From positions 1 to 64,000 of the forward strand of contig JAJFKB010000025.1 in assembly GCA_021773395.1 (NCBI GenBank): 64,000 nt of DNA, given 5' to 3'. Below are positions 44,795 to 54,745 of the stretch, piece after piece (the stretch's first letter is position 1; each line of letters starts with the position of its first letter). The stretch comes from Gammaproteobacteria bacterium (GTDB lineage: Bacteria > Pseudomonadota > Gammaproteobacteria > Pseudomonadales > IMCC2047). The notes below the pieces were generated by a model. The model made no database searches. It was not told where the DNA came from and saw nothing but the letters and a program-made list of their open reading frames with translations. Made by a program: the position numbers and the translations under genes.

Positions 44795-45139
44795 ATGACA
44801 ACAACACGGGCAGATATCAATAGCGTTTTAGTGCAAATGCGGCAAATGCAGGTGCAGGTTCAAAGCCAGGTTGAGAAACCCGATTTGGCGCACAATGGCG
44901 TGAACAAAACAGAAGGGCCTAACTTTTCCGAGATGATGGAGAATGCTGTAGGTGCTGTGAACGATCAACAGATGCAGGCCAAGGCCTTGTCGACGGCCTA
45001 TGAGCAGGGTGATACTAGTGTTGATCTAACGCAGGTAATGATCAGTATGCAGAAAGCCAGCCTGTCCTTTGAGGCGATGACGCAGGTGCGTAACCGTCTG
45101 GTCAGGGCGTACGAAGATATTATGAATATGCCTGTGTAA
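44795..45139 (+). CDS. fliE: FliE, flagellar hook-basal body adaptor
   Basis: Protein of 114 residues, the usual FliE size, linking the MS ring to the rod. The C-terminal half has the family pattern: FSEMMENAVGAVNDQQMQAK, then VDLTQVMISMQKASLSFEAM and VRNRLVRAYEDIMNMPV. ATG 44795 is preferred over an upstream TTG at 44771 because it gives the normal length. First of a long run of export and motor genes on the same strand. Confidence 0.95.
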   Translation: MTTTRADINSVLVQMRQMQVQVQSQVEKPDLAHNGVNKTEGPNFSEMMENAVGAVNDQQMQAKALSTAYEQGDTSVDLTQVMISMQKASLSFEAMTQVRNRLVRAYEDIMNMPV

Positions 45140-45194
45140 CGAGATCACTCACTGATATAAGAAATTTCTCTAAACTGAAACTAGACTTAAGATA

Positions 45195-46907
45195 ATGGCT
45201 ACTTTACCAGCAAATATAGGCGCGCAAGCGCAACAGGCTCCACCGAATAATGATCTGACAACGGGGTTCTCCGGTCTTAGCGTATTTCGGCAAATTGGAC
45301 TCCTAGTCGGTCTGGCGGCCAGCATTGCCATTGGCTTTGCAGTGGTGCTCTGGTCGCAGGAACCGGACTATAGTCCTCTGTTGGCAGACATGAATAATGT
45401 TGATGCGACGCAGGCGGTGGATATACTGCGCGGCAATGATATTCCTTACAAGATTGACGCCAAAAGCGGCAGTCTGCTGGTGGCTTCCAAGCATTTACAC
45501 CAGGCTCGTATGCAGCTGGCAGCGGTGGGTATTTCCGATAATCGAAGCGTAGGCTTTGAATTACTGGATAAGGAACAGGGCCTGGGAACCAGTCAATTTA
45601 TGGAAAATATCAGTTATCGCCGCGGACTGGAAGGCGAGCTGGCACGGACCATTGCCAGTCTGAAAGCGGTGCGAGCAGCTCGAGTACATCTGGCGCTGCC
45701 CAAAGTCTCAGTATTTGTGCGCGATCAACGCAGGACCAGTGCTTCGGTCTTTGTGGAATTGTCTCCGGGACGTCGACTGCAGGAAGGGCAATCTATGGCG
45801 ATTGTTAACCTGGTGGCGTCAAGTGTGCCGGAGCTGGATTCCACCGATGTCACTATCGTTGATCAAAATGGCCGCCTGCTATCTAATGAAGGGGAGAGCG
45901 AATCTGCGGCAATGGCTTCTCATCAGTTTGATTACACGCGAAAACTGGAACAGGTGCTGACGAATCGCGTTCAGAAAATCCTGGAGCCCGTATTAGGGCG
46001 GGATAAGTTCAAGGCTGAAGTTTCGGCGGATATAGACTTTACTGCTATCGAGCAAACTGAAGAGGTTTTCAACCCTGATGCGCCAGTGGTTCGTAGTGAG
46101 CAGACTCTGGAGGAGGAACGTTCGCTGGCTGGGGGCGGCCCCGGAGGTGTTCCCGGAGCACTGTCGAACCAGCCTGCAGCCGCCGCTTCGGCACCGGAGC
46201 AGGCACAGGCCGCAAGAAATCTGGGTGCCTCTGCTGAAAACAGGGGTAATTCCCGTAAACAGGCAACACGAAATTATGAGCTGGATCGTACTATAAGCTA
46301 TACCCGGCACCAGCAGGGCAAAGTGAGACGCTTATCGGTTGCGGTGGTGGTGGACGATCGATCCGCGCAAAGCGAAGAAGAGGGGGCGACTTCAACAGCC
46401 TGGACGCAGGAAGAACTGGACCGGTTGATTAGCCTGGTGCGCGGAGCCGTTGGATATGATGAGGCTCGAGGTGATTCGGTTAATGTGGTAAACGCAGCTT
46501 TTGCGCCGATTGAAGTGTTTGAGCCGGAGGTTAAAGAGGTACCCATTTGGGAAGAGGAATGGTTCCAGCCTTTGGTTAAACAGGTGTTGGCGGGATTGCT
46601 GGTACTCATTCTTATTTTTGTGGTGATCAGACCGATTATGAAGTCCCTGTCCAATGATGGAGCTAAGCAAAAAGCCCTTGCTACCGCCGTTGCGAATGCA
46701 CAGGCTGCTGCGGAGGCCGCGGAATCGGAAGCTGGAAATGCTGGAATGCAGGGGGTTATGGGCCGCGGTGGGGCGGGTGGCACGGCGTTACTGCCTGGTC
46801 CCGGACAGAGCTATGATATGCAGTTGGCAGCGGCACAGGGGTTAGTCACAGACAACCCCCAGCGCGCAGCACAGGTGTTGAAGCAATGGGTGGCCGACGA
46901 TGAATGA
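45195..46907 (+). CDS. fliF: FliF, flagellar MS-ring protein
   Basis: Protein of 570 residues that forms the membrane ring on which the basal body is built. It has a first membrane segment near residues 33-53, the ring-building domains (SLLVASKHLHQARMQLAAVG, LEGELARTIASLKAVRAARV), a Gly/Pro/Ala-rich loop near 310-350, a second membrane segment near 458-478, and a C-terminal tail that binds FliG. Its end overlaps fliG by 8 bases. Length is normal. Confidence 0.97.
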   Translation: MATLPANIGAQAQQAPPNNDLTTGFSGLSVFRQIGLLVGLAASIAIGFAVVLWSQEPDYSPLLADMNNVDATQAVDILRGNDIPYKIDAKSGSLLVASKHLHQARMQLAAVGISDNRSVGFELLDKEQGLGTSQFMENISYRRGLEGELARTIASLKAVRAARVHLALPKVSVFVRDQRRTSASVFVELSPGRRLQEGQSMAIVNLVASSVPELDSTDVTIVDQNGRLLSNEGESESAAMASHQFDYTRKLEQVLTNRVQKILEPVLGRDKFKAEVSADIDFTAIEQTEEVFNPDAPVVRSEQTLEEERSLAGGGPGGVPGALSNQPAAAASAPEQAQAARNLGASAENRGNSRKQATRNYELDRTISYTRHQQGKVRRLSVAVVVDDRSAQSEEEGATSTAWTQEELDRLISLVRGAVGYDEARGDSVNVVNAAFAPIEVFEPEVKEVPIWEEEWFQPLVKQVLAGLLVLILIFVVIRPIMKSLSNDGAKQKALATAVANAQAAAEAAESEAGNAGMQGVMGRGGAGGTALLPGPGQSYDMQLAAAQGLVTDNPQRAAQVLKQWVADDE

Positions 46908-47901
46908 TCAAGCCGGATCAGTTGAAAATGCTGCCATTTTGATGATGAGTCTTGGTGAGCAGCATGCAGCGCAGATTCTTAGACATATGGAGCCGAAGGA
47001 GGTGCAGCGCATCGGTGCAGCTATGTCGCAATTAGAGAACATAAATAAGGAGCAGGTGAAGCTGGTGCTTGAGGGGTTTCTGGAAAGCTCTCAGGATGAA
47101 ACCGGCCTAACCATGGATGCGGACAGGTATATTAAGGCACTGCTGGTTAAGGCACTGGGGCCGGAAAAAGGCAATAGTGTGATTGAGCGAATTTTGATGG
47201 GCGGAAACACTACTGGCCTGGATACGCTCAAATGGATGGATCCTTTAGCTGTTGCAGATATTATTCGGTTTGAACATCCACAGGTGCAGGCGATCGTGCT
47301 GGCCTATCTCGATTCAGATCAGGCGGCAGCGATACTTGAGCTGTTTGAAGAAGATCAAAGGCTGGAGATTGTGATACGGATTTCCAATCTTGAATCGGTG
47401 CAGCCCAGTGCTTTAGAAGAGCTGAATGATATTATTGAACGTCAGGTGAGCACGGGTAAGATTACCCAAACCACCAGCTTGGGCGGCACTAAAGTGGCCG
47501 CAAATATTGTTAATGCCATTGATATGAGCATTGAAACCAAACTGTTGGAGCAATTGTCTGAGGTTGACGAAGAGTTGAGCAATACGATCCAGGATTTGAT
47601 GTTTGTATTCGAAAATCTTGGAGAGATGGATGACCGGGGTGTTCAGGCCCTATTGAGAGAAGTTTCTTCGGATGAACTGATTATTGCGCTCAAAGGGGCG
47701 GATGAGGCGGTTCAGGATAAAATCTTTAATAACATGTCAAAACGGGCTGCTGAGTTGCTCAAAGACGACCTGGAAGCAAAAGGGCCGGTACGTCTCAGTG
47801 AAGTGGAAGTGGCGCAAAAAGCAATACTCCTGGTGGCGCGTAGAATGGCTGAGGCCGGCGAAATCAATTTGGGAGGAAGTGGTGGTGACCAGATGGTTTA
47901 A
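46900..47901 (+). CDS. fliG: FliG, flagellar motor switch protein
   Basis: Protein of 333 residues with the three helical domains of FliG: N-terminal FliF-binding (about 1-100), middle FliM-binding with the EHPQ motif (FEHPQVQAIVLAYL) and C-terminal torque domain (about 195-330) with charged stretches around FENLGEMDDRGVQALLREV. It forms the rotor ring that receives force from the stators. It overlaps fliF by 8 bases. Confidence 0.97.
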   Translation: MNDQAGSVENAAILMMSLGEQHAAQILRHMEPKEVQRIGAAMSQLENINKEQVKLVLEGFLESSQDETGLTMDADRYIKALLVKALGPEKGNSVIERILMGGNTTGLDTLKWMDPLAVADIIRFEHPQVQAIVLAYLDSDQAAAILELFEEDQRLEIVIRISNLESVQPSALEELNDIIERQVSTGKITQTTSLGGTKVAANIVNAIDMSIETKLLEQLSEVDEELSNTIQDLMFVFENLGEMDDRGVQALLREVSSDELIIALKGADEAVQDKIFNNMSKRAAELLKDDLEAKGPVRLSEVEVAQKAILLVARRMAEAGEINLGGSGGDQMV

Positions 47902-47942
47902 GGGTGTCAGTATGACTCTGGCGCGCGTGGGCGGCATGTATC

Positions 47943-48680
47943 ATGGTTGAATCAAAAGATTATCCGCAACGAATACCGGCTGATCAGGCCGGAGGATGTG
48001 AAGCCTGGCAAATGCCTGCGTTGGATGATGCGGCAATGGTGGTTACGGCATTTTCGAAGCGGCGATCCGGTCACGACGTGAAACCCGTCAGCTCTTCGAC
48101 AAAGGTAGAGCCACTGACGGCGTCTAAAATAGAAAATCTCCGTGAGCAGGCATACCAGGAGGGGTTGGATCTGGGTAAGCGTGAGGGGTATCAGGCGGGA
48201 ATGCAACAGGCAAAAGCGGAAGTAGATGCAACCCTGATGCAGTTGAATCGCATGTTGGGCCAGTTGATGCATCCTCTGGCGGGCCAGCAAAAGGAGCTTG
48301 AAGGGGCGTTGGTCAATCTGGCTATGGTCATTGCGAAATCGGTAGTGAACTGCTCTGTGGAGGTCGATGAACAGCGACTTATGGGGGTGATTAACCAAGT
48401 GTTGGCGCAACTGCCTGATGCAAGCGAACATATCAGAGTGATAGTCCACCCCCGAGACGCGGAACTGCTTAGATTAATGCCTGAGCAGGTGACCGAGTGG
48501 AAAATAATTGCTGACGCCAGTCTGGTAAGTGGTGGTTGCATCGTCAAAACAGATCATAGCTATGTTGATTTTACCCTCGACAAACAATTTCAGCTAACAG
48601 TCGAGGAGATGGTAAAGAAGCGTTTGTTAGCGGTCGGCCGGGATGAAAGCCCGGAACCGGATAAGGCGGATGATCAATGA
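47943..48680 (+). CDS. fliH: FliH, regulator of the flagellar export ATPase
   Basis: Protein of 245 residues. It has the long GxxxG-like helix region typical of FliH ([20 protein letters not shown]) and the C-terminal FliI-binding part (about 125-230; [20 protein letters not shown]). It holds FliI inactive and brings it to the export gate. Starts 41 bases after fliG and overlaps fliI by 4 bases. Confidence 0.92.
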   Translation: MVESKDYPQRIPADQAGGCEAWQMPALDDAAMVVTAFSKRRSGHDVKPVSSSTKVEPLTASKIENLREQAYQEGLDLGKREGYQAGMQQAKAEVDATLMQLNRMLGQLMHPLAGQQKELEGALVNLAMVIAKSVVNCSVEVDEQRLMGVINQVLAQLPDASEHIRVIVHPRDAELLRLMPEQVTEWKIIADASLVSGGCIVKTDHSYVDFTLDKQFQLTVEEMVKKRLLAVGRDESPEPDKADDQ

Positions 48681-50044
48681 CAGAGAGTGATTTAGCCAAG
48701 CGTTTGCAGGCCTATATGCCACACCTTTCTAGTCGAGTAGGGCCGGTTGTTGAGGGACGTTTGACGCGCATTATCGGTATGACCATAGAGGCAGTTGGTT
48801 GTGACGTGCCGATGGGCGGACATTGTCTGATCGAAATGGGAAGTGACGAACCTATCGAAGCGGAGGTAGTCGGCTTCTCGGATAATCGAATATTCCTAAT
48901 GCCGATCACCCGAGTGGAAGGATTGCGGCCCGGAGCGCGGATCAGGGCATTGGACAAGGTCAAGGAAGTGCCGGTAGGCTTTGGTCTGTTGGGCCGGGTT
49001 CTGAATGGCGTGGGTGAGCCGATCGATGGAAAAGGGCCGCTGCACACCGAGTCCACCACCAAGCTAACGGGTAAACCGATTAATCCATTGCAGCGACACC
49101 CTATTTCAGAACCCTTGGATGTGGGTGTCAGAGCTATTAACGCACTTCTGACGGTTGGTCGAGGGCAGCGCCTTGGACTGTTTGCCGGTAGTGGCGTAGG
49201 TAAGAGTGTGCTGTTGGGTATGATGACCCGGTATACCGAAGCAGATATTACAGTCGTGGGACTGGTAGGTGAACGGGGCCGTGAGGTTAAGGAATTTATT
49301 GAGCAAATTCTCGGTGTGGAGGGACTGTCACGTTCAGTGGTGGTAGCGTCTCCGGCTGATGAATCGCCACTAATGCGTTTGCGCTCGGCAATGCTGACCA
49401 CGGCAATTGCCGAGTATTTTCGTGATCAGGGGAAAAACGTGCTGTTGCTGATGGACTCGTTGACCCGGTATGCGCAGGCACAGCGTGAACTGGCACTGGC
49501 GGTTGGGGAGCCACCGGCAACCAAGGGATATCCACCTTCAGTTTTCGCAAAACTACCACAGTTAGTAGAAAGAGCTGGTAATGCGGCTGAGGGTAAAGGT
49601 TCAATTACTGGTTTCTATACGGTCCTTACAGAGGGTGATGATCAGCAAGATCCGATTGCGGATGCTGCGCGGGCGATTCTTGATGGGCACATTGTGCTGT
49701 CAAGAAGCCTGGCAGAAGAGGGGCATTATCCAGCGGTGGATATTGAAGCTTCGATCAGTCGAGTTATGCCTCAGGTGATAGCTGCAGGCCAACTGCAGCA
49801 GGCGCAGCGTTTCAGACAGGTCTATTCGCGATATCAGCAGAATCGGGATCTGATCAGTGTCGGTGCCTATAGTGCCGGTAGCGATCGCGACACCGATTTT
49901 GCCATCGAAAGAATGCCGGTTATGAAAAGATTTCTACAGCAGTCACTCAATGAAGCGGTTGATCTACCGGCGAGCTTTGCCGGGCTGGCGAAGGCTATTG
50001 AAGTTCAGCCAGGTATACAAAACACAGGGTTGATCACGCAGTGA
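48677..50044 (+). CDS. fliI: FliI, flagellum-specific export ATPase
   Basis: Protein of 455 residues of the F1-beta-like export ATPases. Walker A is [16 protein letters not shown] near residue 170, with [11 protein letters not shown] and Walker [18 protein letters not shown] following, then the [18 protein letters not shown] segment. It energises release and unfolding of export substrates. Flanked by its partners fliH (ATGA overlap) and fliJ (4-base overlap). Confidence 0.97.
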   Translation: MTESDLAKRLQAYMPHLSSRVGPVVEGRLTRIIGMTIEAVGCDVPMGGHCLIEMGSDEPIEAEVVGFSDNRIFLMPITRVEGLRPGARIRALDKVKEVPVGFGLLGRVLNGVGEPIDGKGPLHTESTTKLTGKPINPLQRHPISEPLDVGVRAINALLTVGRGQRLGLFAGSGVGKSVLLGMMTRYTEADITVVGLVGERGREVKEFIEQILGVEGLSRSVVVASPADESPLMRLRSAMLTTAIAEYFRDQGKNVLLLMDSLTRYAQAQRELALAVGEPPATKGYPPSVFAKLPQLVERAGNAAEGKGSITGFYTVLTEGDDQQDPIADAARAILDGHIVLSRSLAEEGHYPAVDIEASISRVMPQVIAAGQLQQAQRFRQVYSRYQQNRDLISVGAYSAGSDRDTDFAIERMPVMKRFLQQSLNEAVDLPASFAGLAKAIEVQPGIQNTGLITQ

Positions 50045-50481
50045 AAAAATCAGAAAGATTAGCACCCGTATTAAAACTGGAATCCATGAGAGAGCAGGAT
50101 GCGATCAAGAGCTATGTTAATGCGCGCTCAAGGTTGATTGCTGAGCAAAGCAAGCTGCAGCAGCTGATTGATTACAGCCGAGAGTATCAGACGATGATTG
50201 AGCTTAAAGGGCGAGAAGGAATCAGTGCTACGCAGCTGCACTCTTTGCACCAGTTTTTACATAAGCTCAGTGGAGCCATTGCGCAGCAACAAAAGCAGCT
50301 GTTGCTGGCCGAGGAAGAGGCACAACAGATGGAAAAACATTGGTTCCGGCAACGGGGTGCGGCGAAAAATATGGAAAAGCTGATCGCTCGTCATGCCAAT
50401 ATGGAACGTGTCGAAACCGATAAAAAGGAGCAAAAGGAGTTCGATGAGCAGGCGCAGCAAACCTTTAGTAGTTATCTTTAA
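50041..50481 (+). CDS. fliJ: FliJ, flagellar export chaperone
   Basis: Protein of 146 residues, nearly all helical coiled coil rich in Q, E and K, as usual for FliJ, the central stalk of the FliI ring. The opening [20 protein letters not shown] matches the family. Its gene overlaps fliI and is the last in this subgroup; fliK downstream has its own promoter. Confidence 0.9.
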   Translation: MKKSERLAPVLKLESMREQDAIKSYVNARSRLIAEQSKLQQLIDYSREYQTMIELKGREGISATQLHSLHQFLHKLSGAIAQQQKQLLLAEEEAQQMEKHWFRQRGAAKNMEKLIARHANMERVETDKKEQKEFDEQAQQTFSSYL

Positions 50482-50533
50482 GGTAGAGTATTCCGTCCCC
50501 TGGGTATAGCGATTAATACCAAATTAGCAGAGT

Positions 50534-50549
50534 TGGCCTGGCAATTGCA
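50534..50549 (+). promoter_or_regulatory. sigma-54 promoter of fliK
   Basis: TGGCCTGGCAATTGCA matches TGGCACG-N4-TTGCA with GG and GC 10 bases apart. It lies about 75 bases before the fliK start and is the best sigma-54 match in the window. Confidence 0.75.
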
Positions 50550-50624
50550 AATTTCTAGTCAGCAGCTGTTGCTGAACCAGAATCATAGTGGATTCGTGGA
50601 TAATCGTTTTTGCTGGAGACTAGT

Positions 50625-51962
50625 ATGAATTCAATCAACAGGCCGATAGATGTTTTGCTCAATACAGAGGTCGCCAAAGCACGTCCTCAGGATAGGAGTG
50701 ATTATCTAACTGGTTCAAATAAAAGAGAAAATTCATTTGATTCTGTGCTTTCAGTTAAGCAAAGGGAAGTGCGCAATGCGAAATCTGAAGTACACGAAAA
50801 GAGGTCGCCGGAAAGGGAATCCAAGGTTGATTCTCCTAACAATGACCGCCCGGAAAAGCGCAGCGAAACTGAACAGAGCGGTAAAACTGAGACGGATAAC
50901 GGCAAAGGATTGCCGCCGGAGAAAGTTGCCGATAAGGAAGGAAAAGAGCCTGACGAAGTTAAAACGGATGTGTCGGTTCTCCAGCAAAACCTTGAAAACG
51001 CTGAAGGGGCCGCGCTGTGGTCGGAGACAATCACTATTGAAACCGATCTGGCTGTGGTAAGTGATGAGGCGAATGTAGAAGCATCTGAGCAGGCAGATAG
51101 CACTTTGCTGGCTTTGGATGATGCGGGGGAGGAGCAGCCGGCAGCCCCGCAGTTAACGATTAACGGTTTAGATGTGAGTTCAGTAAAGCAGGCTGCTCCG
51201 GAGTCATTGTCGGGTGTTTTTAACGCTCGGGAAAGCGAGATCCAGTTCAAGCCGGGAAATATGCCCAATGGTGATAAATTGAAGTCCGGTATTGAGCTGA
51301 ATTTGCGTGGTGACGCCAAAATGGATCTATCTGAAATGTCTCAGGGAAAGCAGTTTTCGCTGGGGCAGGAGCTGAAACAGTGGCTAAGTGAGAGCAAAGT
51401 TGGCCCGGAAGTGAATCGACCGCCGGCCGCTTCAGTGGTTAATAACAGTAACCCGACGGTCAATACCACAGCTCAGCGAGTTGATGGGTTAGCGCAAGCA
51501 GTTCAGGGATTGGCTTCAACCCGTTCTGCTGGCGTAACCTTGAGCGTGCCAGTCACTGTCAATTCACCCAATTGGGGGCAGGCCGTTGCGCAGCGTATTG
51601 CCTGGCTTGCCAGTAATGGAATTCAGTCAGCAGAATTAAAGCTAAATCCACCCGAACTGGGGCCCGTCGAGGTTAAGATAAGCGTGAGCAGTGACCAAAC
51701 GAATATTAATTTTAGTAGTCAGCATGCATCCATTCGTGAAGCACTGGAACTTTCAGTGCATCGTTTGAGGGAAATGCTGGAGTCAAACGGATTAAATCTG
51801 GCGGATGTTAATGTGTCAGACCAATCGCTGGCGCGTGATAACAAAACGGATACAGATTCTGCAGAGCAGGTAAATGTAGCAGCGCATGAAGGGAGTGAAG
51901 AAAGCGAAAGCCAAGCGACCATTGTCACCGAAAGTTCTTCGCTGGTCGATTTTTATGCCTGA
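50625..51962 (+). CDS. fliK: FliK, hook-length control protein
   Basis: Protein of 445 residues. The first two thirds are low-complexity, rich in E, K, S and D, as expected for the molecular-ruler part. The C-terminal domain (about 305-400) holds the family core VAQRIAWLASNGIQSAELKL, LNPPELGPVEVKISV and INFSSQHASIREALELSVHR. ATG 50625 is chosen over an upstream TTG because GGAG sits just before it. It decides when the export gate switches from hook to filament. Confidence 0.9.
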   Translation: MNSINRPIDVLLNTEVAKARPQDRSDYLTGSNKRENSFDSVLSVKQREVRNAKSEVHEKRSPERESKVDSPNNDRPEKRSETEQSGKTETDNGKGLPPEKVADKEGKEPDEVKTDVSVLQQNLENAEGAALWSETITIETDLAVVSDEANVEASEQADSTLLALDDAGEEQPAAPQLTINGLDVSSVKQAAPESLSGVFNARESEIQFKPGNMPNGDKLKSGIELNLRGDAKMDLSEMSQGKQFSLGQELKQWLSESKVGPEVNRPPAASVVNNSNPTVNTTAQRVDGLAQAVQGLASTRSAGVTLSVPVTVNSPNWGQAVAQRIAWLASNGIQSAELKLNPPELGPVEVKISVSSDQTNINFSSQHASIREALELSVHRLREMLESNGLNLADVNVSDQSLARDNKTDTDSAEQVNVAAHEGSEESESQATIVTESSSLVDFYA

Positions 51963-52033
51963 CAAACAGGGATGCAGGTTGTCGTTTTTTGGTGATAAGC
52001 CTGGAATGTCTAAAATCAAATAGTTTTGATAGG

Positions 52034-52060
52034 TAACAGATGTTCTCTAAAGGCCGATAA
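52034..52060 (+). promoter_or_regulatory. sigma-28 (FliA) promoter candidate of fliL
   Basis: TAAC at 52034-52037 and GCCGATAA at 52053-52060 are 15 bases apart, matching the TAAA-N15-GCCGATAA consensus with one change. It stands about 130 bases before fliL, so the fliL group could also be read late by FliA. Confidence 0.62.
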
Positions 52061-52191
52061 TATTGCTATAGTTAATGATATCCACAACGGCTCCCGTTAT
52101 GAGGGGTGGTGGTTAGTTAACTTGAACTGGGTAGGAGGTAACTAAATGCTCCTGTCCCTTTATGGCAATAGGATAACGAAGTGAACTAAAC

Positions 52192-52734
52192 ATGGCTAAA
52201 GCAGATAAGAACAAGGGTAAAGGCAAAGACAAGGAAAAAGGCAAAGACGAGCTGGAAGTTGATGAGGATAAAAAAGGAGGCAGCACCAAGTTAATTATTA
52301 TTGCGGCAGCAGCGCTGCTCTGTATCGGACTGGGAGCCATCGGAATGTATTTCATGATGGGCGGCGAGTCAGCTGATGAGCAGGTGGCCGAGGGCGAAGA
52401 TGCTCAGAAACAGGTGCAAGCAATTTATTACCAATTGCCAAAGCCCTTTATCGTCAGTTTTAAGGCGAAGGGGAAGCAGCATTATATGCAAATTAAAGTG
52501 GCATTTATGACACGTGACCAAGTGGCGATAGATACGATTCTGAAACATCTGCCTGTGGTTAAAAACAGCCTCAATCAGGTTTTTGGTAGTAAGGAGCTAG
52601 CGGTGTTGCAGACCTATGAAGGGTTACAACAGTTAAATAAAGAAGCGACTGAAGCTGTGCAGGCGTTTCTTGAGAAAGAAACAGGCTCACCCGGATTAGA
52701 GCGATTGCTCTTTGTTGATTTTGTGATGCAGTGA
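52192..52734 (+). CDS. fliL: FliL, flagellar basal-body-associated protein
   Basis: Protein of 180 residues. The N-terminus is unusually lysine-rich (repeats of KGKGKDKEKGKD over the first 20 residues). One membrane segment follows (about 35-57), then the periplasmic FliL domain (YYQLPKPFIVSFKAKGKQHY and a C-terminal ERLLFVDFVMQ). FliL forms rings around the stator units. The lysine tail is longer and more repetitive than in most homologues. Confidence 0.93.
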   Translation: MAKADKNKGKGKDKEKGKDELEVDEDKKGGSTKLIIIAAAALLCIGLGAIGMYFMMGGESADEQVAEGEDAQKQVQAIYYQLPKPFIVSFKAKGKQHYMQIKVAFMTRDQVAIDTILKHLPVVKNSLNQVFGSKELAVLQTYEGLQQLNKEATEAVQAFLEKETGSPGLERLLFVDFVMQ

Positions 52735-52787
52735 GCCATTTGGTGTAGATTAGTTTCAGATGTTGGAAACAGAATGAAAATTCAATC

Positions 52788-53765
52788 ATGTCGGTAGAAG
52801 AACTGCTATCTCAAGACGAAATTGATGTACTTCTCAATGGCGTTGATGAGGGTCAGGTCGAAACTCAAGCACCGTCGGCACCCATGCCGACCACTGCGCA
52901 CTATTATGATTTTGCCGCTCAGGATCATATTGTGCGTGGTCGCATGCCGACGCTGGAAATGATAAACGAGCGATTCTCGCGGTATAGTTGCGCCAGTATG
53001 TTTAATCTGTTACGCGAAACCACGGAAGTTAATGCGATTGGAATCGAAAGTATAAAATTTTCGGAGTACCTGCAAACGCTCAGCATGCCCACCAGCATTA
53101 ATATGATAAAGATGTCGCCTTTGCGGGGTACTGCGTTGTTGGTGATGGATTCTCAGTTGGTGGTTAGGTTAGTAGACAAATTTTTCGGTGGTGGTAAAAG
53201 AGAGATTAATGTTGGGGAGCGTGAGTTTACTGGTACCGAGCAGCGAATGATCCAGAAGATGATCGAGCAGGTGTTTATCGACATGAAAGAAGCCTGGAAA
53301 ACGGTGATGCAAGTCGATTTTCAATATACCGGCAGCGAAGCCAACCCCGCAATGGTCAATATGATCAGCTCAAGCGAGGTGGTAGTGGTCAGCACCTACG
53401 AATTTGAGCTGAGTGATGAGTTTTGTAAGCTGCAACTGGTGATTCCGTACTCCACGCTGGAGCCGGTACGAGAGAGCCTGGATTCAGGTGTGCAGGCCGA
53501 TGTTGACGAAACTGACGAGCATTGGTTGCAGTCGCTGCGTGAAGATATCATGTATGCGTCCGTGCCGCTTAATTGCCGGGTGGCGCAACGTAAAATCACC
53601 CTGCGTGAAATTTTGAATTTTAAAGTGGGTGATGTAATCCCAATAGAGATGCCCGACACCAGCCCGCTGGTCGTTAATGGTATACCCATATTTGAGACCC
53701 GGTTGGGAACATCAAATGACCATTTGGCGCTTAAGATTGTGCGCCAGATAAAGCAGACAAGATAA
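52788..53765 (+). CDS. fliM: FliM, flagellar motor switch protein
   Basis: Protein of 325 residues. It begins with the CheY-P-binding peptide (LLSQDEIDVLLNGVDEG), followed by the CheC-like middle domain (about 45-230) and the C-terminal SpoA domain that binds FliN (about 245-320; KVGDVIPIEMP). It forms the C-ring with FliG and FliN and reverses rotation on CheY-P binding. The order fliL, fliM, fliN is standard. Confidence 0.97.
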   Translation: MSVEELLSQDEIDVLLNGVDEGQVETQAPSAPMPTTAHYYDFAAQDHIVRGRMPTLEMINERFSRYSCASMFNLLRETTEVNAIGIESIKFSEYLQTLSMPTSINMIKMSPLRGTALLVMDSQLVVRLVDKFFGGGKREINVGEREFTGTEQRMIQKMIEQVFIDMKEAWKTVMQVDFQYTGSEANPAMVNMISSSEVVVVSTYEFELSDEFCKLQLVIPYSTLEPVRESLDSGVQADVDETDEHWLQSLREDIMYASVPLNCRVAQRKITLREILNFKVGDVIPIEMPDTSPLVVNGIPIFETRLGTSNDHLALKIVRQIKQTR

Positions 53766-53802
53766 GTTTAGCGGCCTAAAGCGCGGTGTGCGAGGAGGAT
53801 AA

Positions 53803-54279
53803 ATGGCGGATCAAGAAGTGGATACGGAAAACGGAGAAGGTCAGGAAGCGGTCGATCAGGAAGTTGCTGCCCAAGAAGTTACTGACCAAGAAGGTGCTAA
53901 TCAGGATACAGCAGCGGAAGAAAATGCCGTGCAACAGGATTGGCAGCAGGCTGAAGAGGCAGTGGTAGCCGAGCCTGCCGGTTTTGAGGAACTGCAGGAT
54001 GAAGGAAGGCCAAATTTGTCACCCGAGCTGGAGGTGATTCTTGATATTCCGGTTAATATTTCCATGGAAGTAGGTAATACGGAAATTACCATCAGGAATT
54101 TGCTTCAATTGAACCAGGGTTCGGTGATTGAGCTGGACAGGCTGGCGGGAGAGCCGTTGGATGTCCGGGTAAATGGAACATTAATTGCGCACGGTGAGGT
54201 GGTGATTGTTAATGATAAATTTGGTATTCGTTTAACCGATGTCGTAAGTCCGTCCGAACGAATTAGCAAGCTGCGTTAA
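53803..54279 (+). CDS. fliN: FliN, flagellar motor switch protein with acidic repeat tail
   Basis: Protein of 158 residues. The C-terminal 80 residues are a SpoA domain (LDIPVNISMEVGNTEITIRN and LDVRVNGTLIAHGEVVIVND), which completes the C-ring. The first 65 residues are acidic and repetitive, built from near copies of Q-E/D-x-V/A (DQEVAAQEVTDQEGANQD). FliN proteins often have an acidic extension, but this one is strikingly regular. Confidence 0.95.
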   Translation: MADQEVDTENGEGQEAVDQEVAAQEVTDQEGANQDTAAEENAVQQDWQQAEEAVVAEPAGFEELQDEGRPNLSPELEVILDIPVNISMEVGNTEITIRNLLQLNQGSVIELDRLAGEPLDVRVNGTLIAHGEVVIVNDKFGIRLTDVVSPSERISKLR

Positions 54280-54301
54280 AACGTCAATTATCCGACACTT
54301 T

Positions 54302-54721
54302 ATGCAAATGAAAGCAAAAATTTATAGTGGGTTCATCCTGCTGGCACTCTGCTTTTCTGTTGCGGCCGCCGAGGCGCAGCCGGAAAAGGTGCCGGGTGTG
54401 TCGGGTGCTGATCTGCTGACCGTTGTACTGGGGCTGGCAATTGTCATGGGACTGATTTTTGGTTGTGCCTGGCTAATTAAGCGCATGGGCGCTATGCCAG
54501 CGGCTGGTAGCGGTGCAATCAAGGTGCTGGCAGTATTGCCGTTAGGCGCAAGAGAGCGTGTAACCCTGGTGGAAGTCGGCGGAAAACAGTTACTGCTGGG
54601 TGTCACAGCGACCCAGATTACAACCCTTCATACCTTCGATGAGCCGGTGTTAGATGCGTCTCAAACAACAAATAATTCAGAGTTTGCACAAAAATTGCAT
54701 CAGTTAATGTCACGTAAGTAA
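54302..54721 (+). CDS. fliO: FliO, flagellar export apparatus assembly protein
   Basis: Protein of 139 residues. A signal-like segment (about 7-22) is followed by one membrane segment (LLTVVLGLAIVMGLIFGCAW) and a cytoplasmic domain with the FliO pattern KVLAVLPLGARERVTLVEVG and LLLGVT. It helps build the FliP ring. Short and divergent in all bacteria; its place before fliP supports the call. Confidence 0.92.
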   Translation: MQMKAKIYSGFILLALCFSVAAAEAQPEKVPGVSGADLLTVVLGLAIVMGLIFGCAWLIKRMGAMPAAGSGAIKVLAVLPLGARERVTLVEVGGKQLLLGVTATQITTLHTFDEPVLDASQTTNNSEFAQKLHQLMSRK

Positions 54722-54745
54722 TGTGACATTTTTTTGTTGGTGACT

